64,000 nucleotides of DNA from Fen-1258 sp964449775. Its GTDB lineage: Bacteria; Bacteroidota; Ignavibacteria; Ignavibacteriales; Melioribacteraceae. Each line of letters begins with the position of its first letter. The first letter of the stretch is position 1. A program made the position numbers and the translations under genes. This document shows positions 16,864-24,542 of the stretch, piece after piece. The notes beneath the pieces are model-generated. The model was not told where the DNA came from. It ran no database searches and saw only the letters and a list, made by a program, of their open reading frames with translations. The stretch lies in NCBI GenBank assembly GCA_964449775.1, contig CAYVBQ010000018.1, positions 1 to 64,000 of the forward strand, in the 5' to 3' direction.

Positions 16864-17946
16864 TTGAAGATTGAGAAGATTTCAATAATTGGATTGGGTT
16901 TGATCGGCGGATCGATCGCAAAAGCATTAAAAAATTTCTCCTTACATTACCGAATTAGTGCATTCGATAATTCCGATATTCTTGAAAAAGCATTCCGGTT
17001 AAATGTGATCGATAAGAAATTACTCTCGGTTAACGATGCTCTCGATTCCGATCTGATTTTTATTTGTCTCCCTGTTGATGCTTCCATAACTGCATTTGAA
17101 GAATTAGCCGACAGAATCCAACCGAATCAAATTATTACCGACGTCTGTAGTGTGAAGACAGTCTTTCAGGAAATATGGGATAAGAAAAAACGAAATGGTT
17201 TTTACATCGGCGGTCATCCGATGACAGGCAAAGAGAAAGGTGGTTTCGTTAATTCCGATCCGCTGCTTTTCGAAAACTGTGTATATATTCTTAACGATTC
17301 AGCTAAAGAATTTCCGTCCTACAATTCTTTTACAGAGATTATTCATCAGCTTGGCGCGCGGATAACTTTTCTAAATCCAAAAGTACATGATATAATCGTC
17401 GCTTCTGTGAGTCATCTCCCCCAACTTGTTTCCGTATCATTGATCAATTCCGCAAATTTCAAAGAGAGCGCGTTAAACTTTTTTGATTACGCCGCCGGCG
17501 GATTCAGAGATATGACACGTATCGCCTCAAGCGAATTCAATGTTTGGGAACCGATCATACGTAAAAACGGAAAGAATATCATTCAAGCGATTGACAATTT
17601 TATTATTGATCTGGAACAGATAAAAAAATCTATTGCCAAAGAAGATTATGAAACTCTCTCCCAAAAATTTGAAAGTGCCAGAATTAAGCGTGATGAGATT
17701 CCAAAATCCAATAAAGGTTTTATCAATCAGATCTATGATGTTTTTGTCTTTGTGAAAGACGAACCCGGAGTGATTAGCAAAATTTCAACCGCATTGTTTG
17801 AGAGTAACATCAACATCAAAGACATTGAACTTCTGAAAATCCGGGAAGGTTCCGGCGGTACATTCCGTCTTGCTTTTGAAAGTCTAATGGATGCTGAGAG
17901 AGCAAAGAAAATAATTGAAGAGATTGGATTTTCTACAAAGAATTGA
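16864..17946 (+). CDS. tyrA: Prephenate dehydrogenase with ACT domain
   Basis: This 360-aa enzyme oxidises prephenate to 4-hydroxyphenylpyruvate for tyrosine synthesis. It starts at TTG directly after the aroF stop. The N-terminus is an NAD-binding Rossmann motif (IIGLGLIGGSIA), followed by GGHPMTGKEKGG and the C-terminal helical domain. An ACT domain (about 292-355, FVKDEPGVISKISTALF) probably gives feedback control by tyrosine. The last 111 bp of the gene are repeated about 1 kb downstream at 18860-18970. Confidence 0.93.
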   Translation: MKIEKISIIGLGLIGGSIAKALKNFSLHYRISAFDNSDILEKAFRLNVIDKKLLSVNDALDSDLIFICLPVDASITAFEELADRIQPNQIITDVCSVKTVFQEIWDKKKRNGFYIGGHPMTGKEKGGFVNSDPLLFENCVYILNDSAKEFPSYNSFTEIIHQLGARITFLNPKVHDIIVASVSHLPQLVSVSLINSANFKESALNFFDYAAGGFRDMTRIASSEFNVWEPIIRKNGKNIIQAIDNFIIDLEQIKKSIAKEDYETLSQKFESARIKRDEIPKSNKGFINQIYDVFVFVKDEPGVISKISTALFESNINIKDIELLKIREGSGGTFRLAFESLMDAERAKKIIEEIGFSTKN

Positions 17947-17962
17947 TAACTGCCCATCCCAA

Positions 17963-17986
17963 CCCTTCCCAAAGTGAAGGGCTTTT
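17963..17986 (+). terminator. Putative terminator after tyrA
   Basis: A CCCTTC/GAAGGG hairpin with a 7-base loop is followed by CTTTT, 16 bp after the tyrA stop. The U-tract is short, so strength is uncertain. Confidence 0.5.
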
Positions 17987-18070
17987 CCACTGTTCTAGTT
18001 TAAGTATTCTACTTTTTCACACAAGTTATTTTATTATATTTATCAAAGAAAATATTTAAAGGAATAATAA

Positions 18071-18289
18071 ATGAAAACATTTACAGCCTACGTTGAATGG
18101 GATCCTGAAACAAAATTATACGTTGGTATAATACCCGGAATTCCCGGTGCACACACCCAAGGTGCTACACTTGACGAATTGAATGCAAATCTTAAAGAAG
18201 TTCTTTCACTTTGCTTGGAAGAAAATAAAGAAGAAGTAAACTACCTTCCATATTTTGTAGGCTTACAACAAATCGAGATTGCAGTGTGA
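18071..18289 (+). CDS. hicB: HicB family antitoxin
   Basis: This 72-aa protein has the degenerate RNase H-like HicB fold: FTAYVEWDPETKLYVGIIPGIPGAHTQG..., then LNANLKEVLSLCLEE. It lacks a separate DNA-binding domain, as in short HicB forms. An AAAGGA ribosome site lies at the correct distance. It binds and blocks HicA. The gene overlaps hicA by 4 nt and follows tyrA on the same strand. Confidence 0.88.
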   Translation: MKTFTAYVEWDPETKLYVGIIPGIPGAHTQGATLDELNANLKEVLSLCLEENKEEVNYLPYFVGLQQIEIAV

Positions 18290-18516
18290 CTAAACTTCCA
18301 ATAATCAATTTTAAGAAAATGGATTCAATCCTTCGCAATCTTGATTTCTCCGTTATGCGACAAAAAGGAAGTCATGTATTTTATAAACATCAAGACGGAA
18401 GGACAACTACTGTTCCTAACCATCCAAATCGCGACCTTGCCCGCCCGTTAATCCGTGAAATACTTAGAGAGATAGAAATTTCTGTAGAAGAGTTTAGAAA
18501 TCTTATTAATAAATAA
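18286..18516 (+). CDS. hicA: HicA family mRNA interferase toxin
   Basis: This 76-aa double-stranded-RNA-binding-fold toxin has the HicA core MRQKGSHVFYKH (catalytic-type His in GSH) and TTTVPNHPNRDLARPLIREIL. The start is GTG within GTGA, overlapping the hicB stop, so the two are coupled. HicA cleaves mRNA when released from HicB. The gene appears intact. Confidence 0.88.
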   Translation: MTKLPIINFKKMDSILRNLDFSVMRQKGSHVFYKHQDGRTTTVPNHPNRDLARPLIREILREIEISVEEFRNLINK

Positions 18517-18541
18517 AACAATTTTTAATGAGGTGATGAAA

Positions 18542-18781
18542 CTAATTTATACAATCGTCTTCCGGTTCGGAAAGTGAGCTATGAAGTTCATCTATAATTT
18601 GTTTTGAATCTGAAGGCGCCAGTTTACCCGTAGCATAAAGAGTTCTATATTCTCTCACTTCTGTTGCAATCTCTTCTCTTCTTTCTTCTACGGTTTGTTT
18701 CTTAAGTATTTCAATCAACATTTCTTTATCGGAAAGAGATAACTGTCTGGCACTGTCTAATGCCTGATCTAAGTTTATCAT
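18542..18781 (-). CDS. Orphan antitoxin-like protein
   Basis: This 79-aa protein begins MINLDQALDSARQLSLSDKEMLIEILKKQ and continues VEERREEIATEVREYRTLYATGKL. That is the layout of short antitoxins usually paired with RelE/HigB-type toxins. No toxin gene lies next to it; its downstream neighbour is convergent hicA, and upstream lies only the tyrA fragment. It may be a stranded remnant of a pair. A ribosome site (AAAGGAATAAAA) precedes the ATG. Confidence 0.65.
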   Translation of the reverse strand: MINLDQALDSARQLSLSDKEMLIEILKKQTVEERREEIATEVREYRTLYATGKLAPSDSKQIIDELHSSLSEPEDDCIN

Positions 18782-18850
18782 TTTTATTCCTTTCTTTTAA
18801 CTGAAGTAAATATAACTTTTTATGATAAGAAATGTTAGGACGAATAAATA

Positions 18851-18970
18851 GAGATTTTTAAAATCCGCGAAGGTTCGGGCGGTACATTCCGCCTGGCTTT
18901 TGAAAGCGAAAGTGATGCTGAGAGAGCGAAGAAAGTAATTGAAGAGATAGGGTTTACAACAAAAATATAA
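18851..18970 (+). pseudogene. Duplicated 3' end of tyrA (ACT domain tail)
   Basis: The frame reads IFKIREGSGGTFRLAFES...DAERAKKVIEEIGF and ends at TAA 18968-18970, matching the last 36 residues of TyrA. By eye, 18860-18970 differs from 17836-17946 at about 19 of 111 aligned positions (about 83% identity). No start or upstream part is present. Together with the real tyrA end it brackets hicBA and the orphan antitoxin as a direct repeat. Confidence 0.9.
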
Positions 18971-18979
18971 ATGTAGAAT

Positions 18980-19297
18980 TTAGATTATCCTAATCCCTGT
19001 TTTCAAAATTTCTTTCACAAACAAATCATCTTCTGTAAAATCTTCCGGACGGTAAGGAAGAGGCGAGATATCGTAGTCAACAGCCGAAATAGCGGAAACC
19101 ATATTTTCTTTATCAATTATTCTGATACCCTTAAAATCACTAGATACGACTGCCAAATCAATGTCGCTCCATTCGTTATATGTACCTTTTGCATAAGAAC
19201 CAAATAGAATGGCTTTTTCAACATTGATCCCAATTCTTTTTAGTTCAAAAACAAATTGATGAATTTTTTTATCAATTATATTTTGTTCTTCAACCAT
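18980..19297 (-). CDS. Minimal nucleotidyltransferase (MNT), HEPN partner
   Basis: This 105-aa nucleotidyltransferase has the intact signature GSYAKGTYNEWSDID (GS-x10-DxD, about residues 33-47) and a later VDYDIS acidic strand. It follows and overlaps the HEPN gene by 22 nt, the reverse gene order of the 4.0-4.7 kb pair. By family it would be the antitoxin of the pair, modifying the HEPN protein with AMP. Confidence 0.82.
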   Translation of the reverse strand: MVEEQNIIDKKIHQFVFELKRIGINVEKAILFGSYAKGTYNEWSDIDLAVVSSDFKGIRIIDKENMVSAISAVDYDISPLPYRPEDFTEDDLFVKEILKTGIRII

Positions 19298-19662
19298 TCG
19301 TACATCTCCATAATTTTTTTCATGTAATCCTCAGTGTAAACTTTAGTTGCTACTACGAAAGCATTCCTTTTGAAATCAGGATATCGTGATTCAAGGTTGA
19401 AATTATTCACTTTGAGGAGAAACTCCCTTTGCTCTTTAGTAAGATTGAGATTTGTCCTTCTCTCTAAGGAAACTAAATCATGAATCTTGGGAGGCACTTG
19501 CTTGGTATCTTTAACATAATGTGCTTTGATTATTTTTTCAAGAATGAGATGTGATATAAACAAAGCCCATACATTATGACCGTTCTCAAACATACTCTTC
19601 GCTACCGGCACATCAAGTTCAGCAATATCTACCCAGTATTGTATTTGTTCTTCTAAAGTCAT
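19276..19662 (-). CDS. HEPN-domain protein paired with MNT
   Basis: This 128-aa helical protein shows the HEPN (PF05168-type) pattern: EQIQYWVDIAELDVPVAKSMFE, then ALFISHLILEKIIKAHYV and PPKIHDLVSLE. No RX4-6H nuclease motif of the HepT type is evident, so whether it is an RNase toxin is open. The pair lies between the tyrA fragment (18.9 kb) and the flavoprotein fragment (19.74 kb). Confidence 0.78.
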   Translation of the reverse strand: MTLEEQIQYWVDIAELDVPVAKSMFENGHNVWALFISHLILEKIIKAHYVKDTKQVPPKIHDLVSLERRTNLNLTKEQREFLLKVNNFNLESRYPDFKRNAFVVATKVYTEDYMKKIMEMYEWLKNKI

Positions 19663-19736
19663 CTTATTTAGCTTTTCTCTAAACCAAAATAAAGAATCAA
19701 TTTGATTTTCAAAAGATAAATTTTGTTACTCCGTCT

Positions 19737-19772
19737 GCACTTCGCTCTCCATCAATCGCAGCGGAGACAATT
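19737..19772 (-). pseudogene. 36-bp copy of the flavoprotein gene 3' region
   Basis: This matches 20255-20290, inside the 3' end of the FAD-dependent gene, with 2 mismatches in 36 and in the same orientation. Read on the minus strand it encodes IVSAAIDGERSA, as in the real protein. Similarity stops sharply on both sides. The surrounding 19663-20002 gap shows no other gene. The copy and the original bracket the 67-aa ORF as a direct repeat about 518 bp apart. Confidence 0.75.
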
Positions 19773-20002
19773 TATAGTTTTTTATTGTTGTCCTTTTTGA
19801 TAGATTAGATGTGGATTTACGATATGAAAATAAAAGCAGACCATATAAAATTTTTTGTATTGATAATTTATTTGCTGTTTATTGGAATTGATTTATTCAA
19901 AACAATCTCAACCCCGTATGAATTATTGCGAATTATTTTTTATTGAATTGCTATCAATATATTATCTGATTACATAACGCGTGGAAAGAAAAGAGGTAAA
20001 AA

Positions 20003-20206
20003 ATGAATACCCAGGATTTAGTAACCATCATTTTGGGAGCTATAATTATTCCGGCATGTATTCTCTATCTGTATCTCAAGAAAAAAGAACTTGATGAAGA
20101 AAATCAAGAGATACAAACAAGTCAAAAAATTCTTTCTGCATTAAAAGAATACGCTAAACAACAACCTGATTTTGCTAAGGTCTTAAGCAAATTCGGATTG
20201 TTATAG
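20003..20206 (+). CDS. Small single-pass membrane protein
   Basis: This 67-aa protein has one hydrophobic segment (about 7-25, VTIILGAIIIPACILYLYL) followed by a charged cytosolic-looking tail (KKKELDEENQEIQ ... KVLSKFGLL). The ATG is preceded by AGAGGTAAAAA, a fair ribosome site. I do not recognise a family. It lies between two copies of the flavoprotein 3' sequence, in an accessory stretch. Confidence 0.6.
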   Translation: MNTQDLVTIILGAIIIPACILYLYLKKKELDEENQEIQTSQKILSALKEYAKQQPDFAKVLSKFGLL

Positions 20207-20226
20207 TTAAACAAACCCATCAAGTT

Positions 20227-21780
20227 TTATTTTAGATATTTGATAATTGCTTCAGCACTTCTCTCTCCATCAATCGCGGCGGAGACAATTCCTCCGGCAT
20301 ATCCCGCACCTTCACCGCACGGAAATAATCCTTCAATTTCAACATGCATTAAAGTTTCATTGTTACGTGGTATTCTAATCGGTGAGCTTGTACGTGTTTC
20401 AGCGGCAAGTATTTGCGCTTCTTCCGTTAAATATCCTTTCATTTTTTTCCCGAAGATTATTAAACTTTCCCTAAGTCCCTCTGCAATTTTTATCGGAAGG
20501 ATTTCATGAAGTGGTGAACTGACTGTTCCCGGTATGTAAGAAGTCTTTGGAAGAGATTGGGAAGTTATTCCTTTAACAAAATCTGTTACGCGTTGCGCCG
20601 GAGCTCGTAGAGTTTTACCTCCCGCCTCAAAAGCAATCCGTTCAACTTCTTTTTGGAATTCCAATCCGGCAAATACACCGTGTGATTCATGGTGAGTCCA
20701 GTCTTTCTCATCAACGCTAACTACCAATCCTGAGTTAGCGAATGGTGAATCACGGCGCGAAACGCTCATCCCATTCAACACAAGTTCATCAGGCGAAGTT
20801 GATGCCGGAATTATTATTCCGCCCGGACACATACAAAAAGAATAAACCCCACGATCATCCACCTGGCATGTTAAACTGTAGCTTGATGCGGGTAAGTTTT
20901 GATTGCGCTCTTTTGTGTGATATTGAATTTCATCTATCAATTTTTGCGGATGTTCGATACGGACACCCATAGCAAATGGTTTCGGTTCAATTTTTATTTT
21001 GTGTCTATCCAGCAAGTAATAAATATCACGTGCCGAGTGCCCGGTTGCTATAATTACAGAATCGCCAAGATATTCCTTATCACTATTTACAATTACACCC
21101 TTAATTTTATTCCCTTCAAGAATAAATTCCGTCACGCGCGATTCAAAATGAATTTCTCCGCCACAGATCAAAATTGTTTCGCGTATAGCTCTGACAACTT
21201 GCGGTAAAATATTTGAACCGATGTGCGGATGAGCATCAATCAAGATTTCTTTCGGAGAACCGTGCTGAACTAAAATGTTTAGTATTCGTTTTACATCGCC
21301 CCGTTTTGTTGACCGTGTAAAAAGTTTACCATCGCTATATGTACCGGCTCCCCCTTCTCCAAAACAATAATTGGAATCGGGATTCACTTCACCAAATTGC
21401 TGAATTGCCCTAAGATCGCGCCGACGTGTCTGAACATCTTTTCCCCGTTCAAAAATAATCGGTTTAATTCCAAGCTCTATCAAACGTAATGCGGCAAACA
21501 TTCCGGCGGGTCCCATACCTACAATCAAAACTTGTTTATTGTTAGTAACCGGTAAAAAATTTAATGGTGCGTATATATCTGTTGGTTCTTCGCCAATAAA
21601 TACAATTGCTTTCGTTCTGTAAATCGGATTCCGGCTGCGTGCATCAACTGATCTACGGATAATTTGAACTGCCGATATTTCTTCAAAGTTGAGTTTGAGT
21701 TTTTGTGCGGCAAGATTCTTTTGGTAAGAATAATCGTTAATAAAATCAGGCGGTATTATCAGTTCTATTTCTTTAGTCAT
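20227..21780 (-). CDS. FAD-dependent dehydrogenase, COG2509 type
   Basis: This 517-aa protein has an N-terminal 90-residue lead domain, then an FAD-binding motif VLIVGMGPAGMFAALRLIELG (about 84-104) and the family-typical NYCFGEGGAGTYSDGKLFTRS. A second nucleotide-binding region (GDSVIIATGHSARD) and C-terminal GEGAGYAGGIVSAAIDG complete the fold. The family is widespread, but the substrate is unknown; related proteins are annotated as NAD(FAD)-using dehydrogenases. It stands alone on the minus strand. Confidence 0.88.
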   Translation of the reverse strand: MTKEIELIIPPDFINDYSYQKNLAAQKLKLNFEEISAVQIIRRSVDARSRNPIYRTKAIVFIGEEPTDIYAPLNFLPVTNNKQVLIVGMGPAGMFAALRLIELGIKPIIFERGKDVQTRRRDLRAIQQFGEVNPDSNYCFGEGGAGTYSDGKLFTRSTKRGDVKRILNILVQHGSPKEILIDAHPHIGSNILPQVVRAIRETILICGGEIHFESRVTEFILEGNKIKGVIVNSDKEYLGDSVIIATGHSARDIYYLLDRHKIKIEPKPFAMGVRIEHPQKLIDEIQYHTKERNQNLPASSYSLTCQVDDRGVYSFCMCPGGIIIPASTSPDELVLNGMSVSRRDSPFANSGLVVSVDEKDWTHHESHGVFAGLEFQKEVERIAFEAGGKTLRAPAQRVTDFVKGITSQSLPKTSYIPGTVSSPLHEILPIKIAEGLRESLIIFGKKMKGYLTEEAQILAAETRTSSPIRIPRNNETLMHVEIEGLFPCGEGAGYAGGIVSAAIDGERSAEAIIKYLK

Positions 21781-21841
21781 ATTGTCCTCTGTTTTGAGGA
21801 AAAGCTTTTGAATTCAGAATGATGAACATAAAGCTACAGGT

Positions 21842-21899
21842 GTAGAGTGATGAACGTAGAGTGTAGAGTGCAGAGTTATGAACGTAGAGTGCGGAGTTA
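21842..21899 (+). repeat. Array of GTAGAGTG-type units, left flank of four-helix-bundle gene
   Basis: Imperfect units built from GTAGAGTG, TGATGAAC and CAGAGTTATGAAC repeat about four times and run up to the gene's TAA (21897-21899). The same words occur inverted at 22310-22350, on the other side of the gene. Confidence 0.7.
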
Positions 21900-22277
21900 T
21901 ACACCTCTTGCAGTTTTTATACTGCTTGTTAATAAACGCTCTATTTCATCACAATCTTTAATTAAGCTTTCGTATTCTGATTGAGTTATGATTTCAGTTC
22001 TGCAAAAAACGTTTAACCAATAGTCAGTTTCACGGCTTTCTTTTAAGGAAATTGAAAGTTTATTTATAAAATCTTTTTTAGATGCTGCACTTTGTGCTTC
22101 GGAAGTATTCGCACCAACGGAAGTACCGGCTTTAAGAAGTTGAACATAAAGAGCTTCTAATGATCTGTCTTTTTGCATTAAACATTTGAATAACCTTACA
22201 ATACGAACTGCAAAATCGATCGTTTTTCTATACAAAATCCCTTTATAAATTTCAGGTGGTTCAAATACTCTTGACAT
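21897..22277 (-). CDS. Four-helix-bundle protein (23S rRNA intervening-sequence protein family)
   Basis: This 126-aa protein is of the S23/IVP four-helix-bundle family: YRKTIDFAVRIVRLF, LLKAGTSVGANTSEAQSAASKKDFINKLSISLKESRETDYWL, and a final helix. The start MSRVFEPPEIYK at 22277 is set by GGAG seven bases upstream; the longer frame lacks a site. Members are encoded in rRNA intervening sequences and as solo genes, and their exact role is unclear. The gene is bracketed by inverted arrays of short repeats, which suggests a mobile unit. Confidence 0.85.
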   Translation of the reverse strand: MSRVFEPPEIYKGILYRKTIDFAVRIVRLFKCLMQKDRSLEALYVQLLKAGTSVGANTSEAQSAASKKDFINKLSISLKESRETDYWLNVFCRTEIITQSEYESLIKDCDEIERLLTSSIKTARGV

Positions 22278-22309
22278 ATTAACTCCATGAATATTTATAA
22301 AATTAAAAA

Positions 22310-22350
22310 CCACTCTAAACTCATCACTCTAAACTCGTCACTCTGCACTA
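22310..22350 (-). repeat. Array of GTAGAGTG-type units, right flank, inverted
   Basis: On the minus strand it reads TAGTGCAGAGTGACGAG, then TTTAGAGTGATGAG and TTTAGAGTGG, the same words as the left array. Its first TAG is the stop codon of the SDR gene. Confidence 0.7.
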
Positions 22351-23139
22351 ATAAGTTGATTTAATGACTCCCCCATCCACAGCGATGGTTTGACCGGTAA
22401 TAAATCCTGCTTGCTCGGACGCGAGATAAACTATCATAGAGGCAACTTCTTCCGGTTGAGCAAGACGCTTCATTGGTACTTCATTAGACATCGCTTCCAA
22501 TATTTTTCCCGGAGTTGTGTTGGCAAGTTTAGCTCTAATTTCTGCAAGTTCATGGATTCTTGGTGTAAGCGTATATCCAGGCGCAACATTATTAACCGTA
22601 ATATTGTATTTACCAACTTGATTGCTTAATGTTTTAGCAAAACCTGTAACACCACTGCGGAGCGAGTTTGAAAGAATCAAATTATCAACCGGTTGTTTTA
22701 CAGATAGAGATGTTACATTGATAATGCGTCCCCAATTTTTAGCTTTCATTCCGGGCAATACATAACGCGTAAAACGAATAGCACTCATCAGGACTTGCTC
22801 GAAAGCGGCTTGCCAACTATCATCATATAGATCTTCAAAATAACCGGGTACAGGTCCGCCGCAATTATTAACAAGAATATCTATATCACCAAGATTCTTT
22901 TGAAAAACTCGAATTGTCTCTTCAATATCTTGCGGTTCATTAATATCGCAGACTTCCCATAATGGCTCAATGCTGTAATTTGTTTTAATTTCTTGTGCGG
23001 CTTTTAAAAGATTTTCTTTGTTGTGAGAACAAATTGCAACGTGGCAGCCTTCCTTAATAAATAATTCAGCAGTGGCTTTTCCTATTCCGCTGCTTGATGC
23101 TGTGACTAAAACAGTTTTACCTTTTAGATGTAAATCCAT
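22348..23139 (-). CDS. SDR family oxidoreductase with atypical active site
   Basis: This roughly 263-aa Rossmann-fold protein has the cofactor motif TASSSGIGKA near the N-terminus, LVNNCGG and a C-terminal TGQTIAVDGG, like FabG-type ketoreductases. The catalytic YxxxK is not seen: at that place the sequence is LSNSLRSGVTGFAKTL, after VTSLSVKQP. A known divergent SDR subgroup shows this replacement. The substrate is unknown. An alternative start lies 12 bp upstream (23151); I prefer the second ATG because of GAGA before it, without strong evidence. Confidence 0.82.
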   Translation of the reverse strand: MDLHLKGKTVLVTASSSGIGKATAELFIKEGCHVAICSHNKENLLKAAQEIKTNYSIEPLWEVCDINEPQDIEETIRVFQKNLGDIDILVNNCGGPVPGYFEDLYDDSWQAAFEQVLMSAIRFTRYVLPGMKAKNWGRIINVTSLSVKQPVDNLILSNSLRSGVTGFAKTLSNQVGKYNITVNNVAPGYTLTPRIHELAEIRAKLANTTPGKILEAMSNEVPMKRLAQPEEVASMIVYLASEQAGFITGQTIAVDGGVIKSTY

Positions 23140-23245
23140 TTTCAATCTCATTGTTTTTTACTAATTACAATTTAAGGATTTTTCAGAAAGGATTTTAAAA
23201 AGAAATGCCGAACGTTTCCAATTAGATCGAAACTGTATAAAAAGC

Positions 23246-23280
23246 AACTTCGTCATTTCGACCGAAGAGAGAAATCTTAA
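23246..23280. repeat. Dispersed repeat (GTCATTTCGACC...GAGAAATC)
   Basis: The sequence GTCATTTCGACCGAAGAGAG followed by AAATCTTA is a short half-element of the repeat type seen as an inverted pair at 36601-36683. It lies between the SDR and ackA genes. Confidence 0.5.
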
Positions 23281-23296
23281 AATATAATCAATAATT

Positions 23297-24526
23297 CTAC
23301 TTCACATTTGCAACTTCTTTAACAGCCATTTGTTCACTTACAATCTCTTCGGTATCAAGAGCTATAACAAGTTCTTCATTTGTTGGGATTCTGAGAATAC
23401 TCACTTTTGAATCAGCAGCAGAAATTACACATTCACCTTTAACGTTTTGATTAGCCGATTCATCTAGATTGATTCCAAGGAATTCCATATTCGAACAAAC
23501 ATCGTTACGAACCATTACCGAATTTTCTCCGATACCGCCGGTGAATACTAAGGCATCAAGTCCACCCATAGCAGCAGCGTAAGCGCCAACATATTTTTTA
23601 ATTCGGTATGTAAAAACATCAAATGCATATTTTGCCTTTTTATTTCCTTCACCAATGGCTTCTTCAATCTCACGCATATCGCTGCTTTCACCGCTGATAC
23701 CGATGAGTCCGCTATGCTTGTTGAGTAGTGTATTAGCTTCGGAAAGTGATAATCCTTCTTTAGCCATGATATATAGAATGACCGAAGGATCCATATCACC
23801 GCTTCTCGTTCCCATGATCAATCCTTCCAGCGGGGTAAAACCCATCGTTGTATCAACAGATCGTCCACCGTTAACAGCTGCCATCGAACATCCATTGCCA
23901 AGATGAGCCGTAACCATTTTCAATTGCTCGATTGGTTTACCTAACATCTTTGCCGCACGTTCAGAAACATAACGATGTGAAGTTCCGTGGAATCCGTAAC
24001 GGCGAATTTTATATTTTTTATAAAGTTCATAAGGAATTCCATACAGGTAAGCATGCGGAGGCATCTTAATATGAAATGATGTATCGAATACTCCCACTTG
24101 CGGTGTATTTGGTAGATGACTCTTAGCAGCTTGAATACCTTTAATGTTAGGCGGATTATGAAGAGGTGCAAGTTCAATATTATCTTTCAGCGCTTTCATA
24201 ACCTGATCTGTGATTAATACAGAACCGGAGAATGTTTCTCCACCATGAACAACGCGATGACCGACCGCGTCTATCTCTTTCTTATCTTTGATCACTCCGT
24301 GATTTGGCGAAAGTAAAACTGCAATTACATATTCAATCGCAATCGTGTGGTCAAGTATTTCGCCTACAATTTTTATCTCCTCTTTATCATAAGGTTGATG
24401 AGTGAGTATCGCACTCGCCATACCAATACGCTCAACCATTCCTTTAGCAAGTGCGATTTGTGCAGTTGTATCTATAAACTGATATTTGATTGACGAACTT
24501 CCGCAATTAAGAACCAGAACCTTCAT
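23297..24526 (-). CDS. ackA: Acetate kinase
   Basis: This 409-aa enzyme interconverts acetyl phosphate + ADP and acetate + ATP. Family motifs are complete: VLNCGSSSIKYQF at the N-terminus, HRVVHGG, FHGTSHRYV, HLGNGCSM, GFTPLEGLIMGTRSGD and FTGGIGENS. It lies 16 bp after the hydroxyacyl-CoA dehydrogenase gene on the same strand, so the two probably form an operon. No phosphate acetyltransferase is seen in the window. Confidence 0.96.
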   Translation of the reverse strand: MKVLVLNCGSSSIKYQFIDTTAQIALAKGMVERIGMASAILTHQPYDKEEIKIVGEILDHTIAIEYVIAVLLSPNHGVIKDKKEIDAVGHRVVHGGETFSGSVLITDQVMKALKDNIELAPLHNPPNIKGIQAAKSHLPNTPQVGVFDTSFHIKMPPHAYLYGIPYELYKKYKIRRYGFHGTSHRYVSERAAKMLGKPIEQLKMVTAHLGNGCSMAAVNGGRSVDTTMGFTPLEGLIMGTRSGDMDPSVILYIMAKEGLSLSEANTLLNKHSGLIGISGESSDMREIEEAIGEGNKKAKYAFDVFTYRIKKYVGAYAAAMGGLDALVFTGGIGENSVMVRNDVCSNMEFLGINLDESANQNVKGECVISAADSKVSILRIPTNEELVIALDTEEIVSEQMAVKEVANVK

Positions 24527-24542
24527 TTCTTCCTCAAAAATT

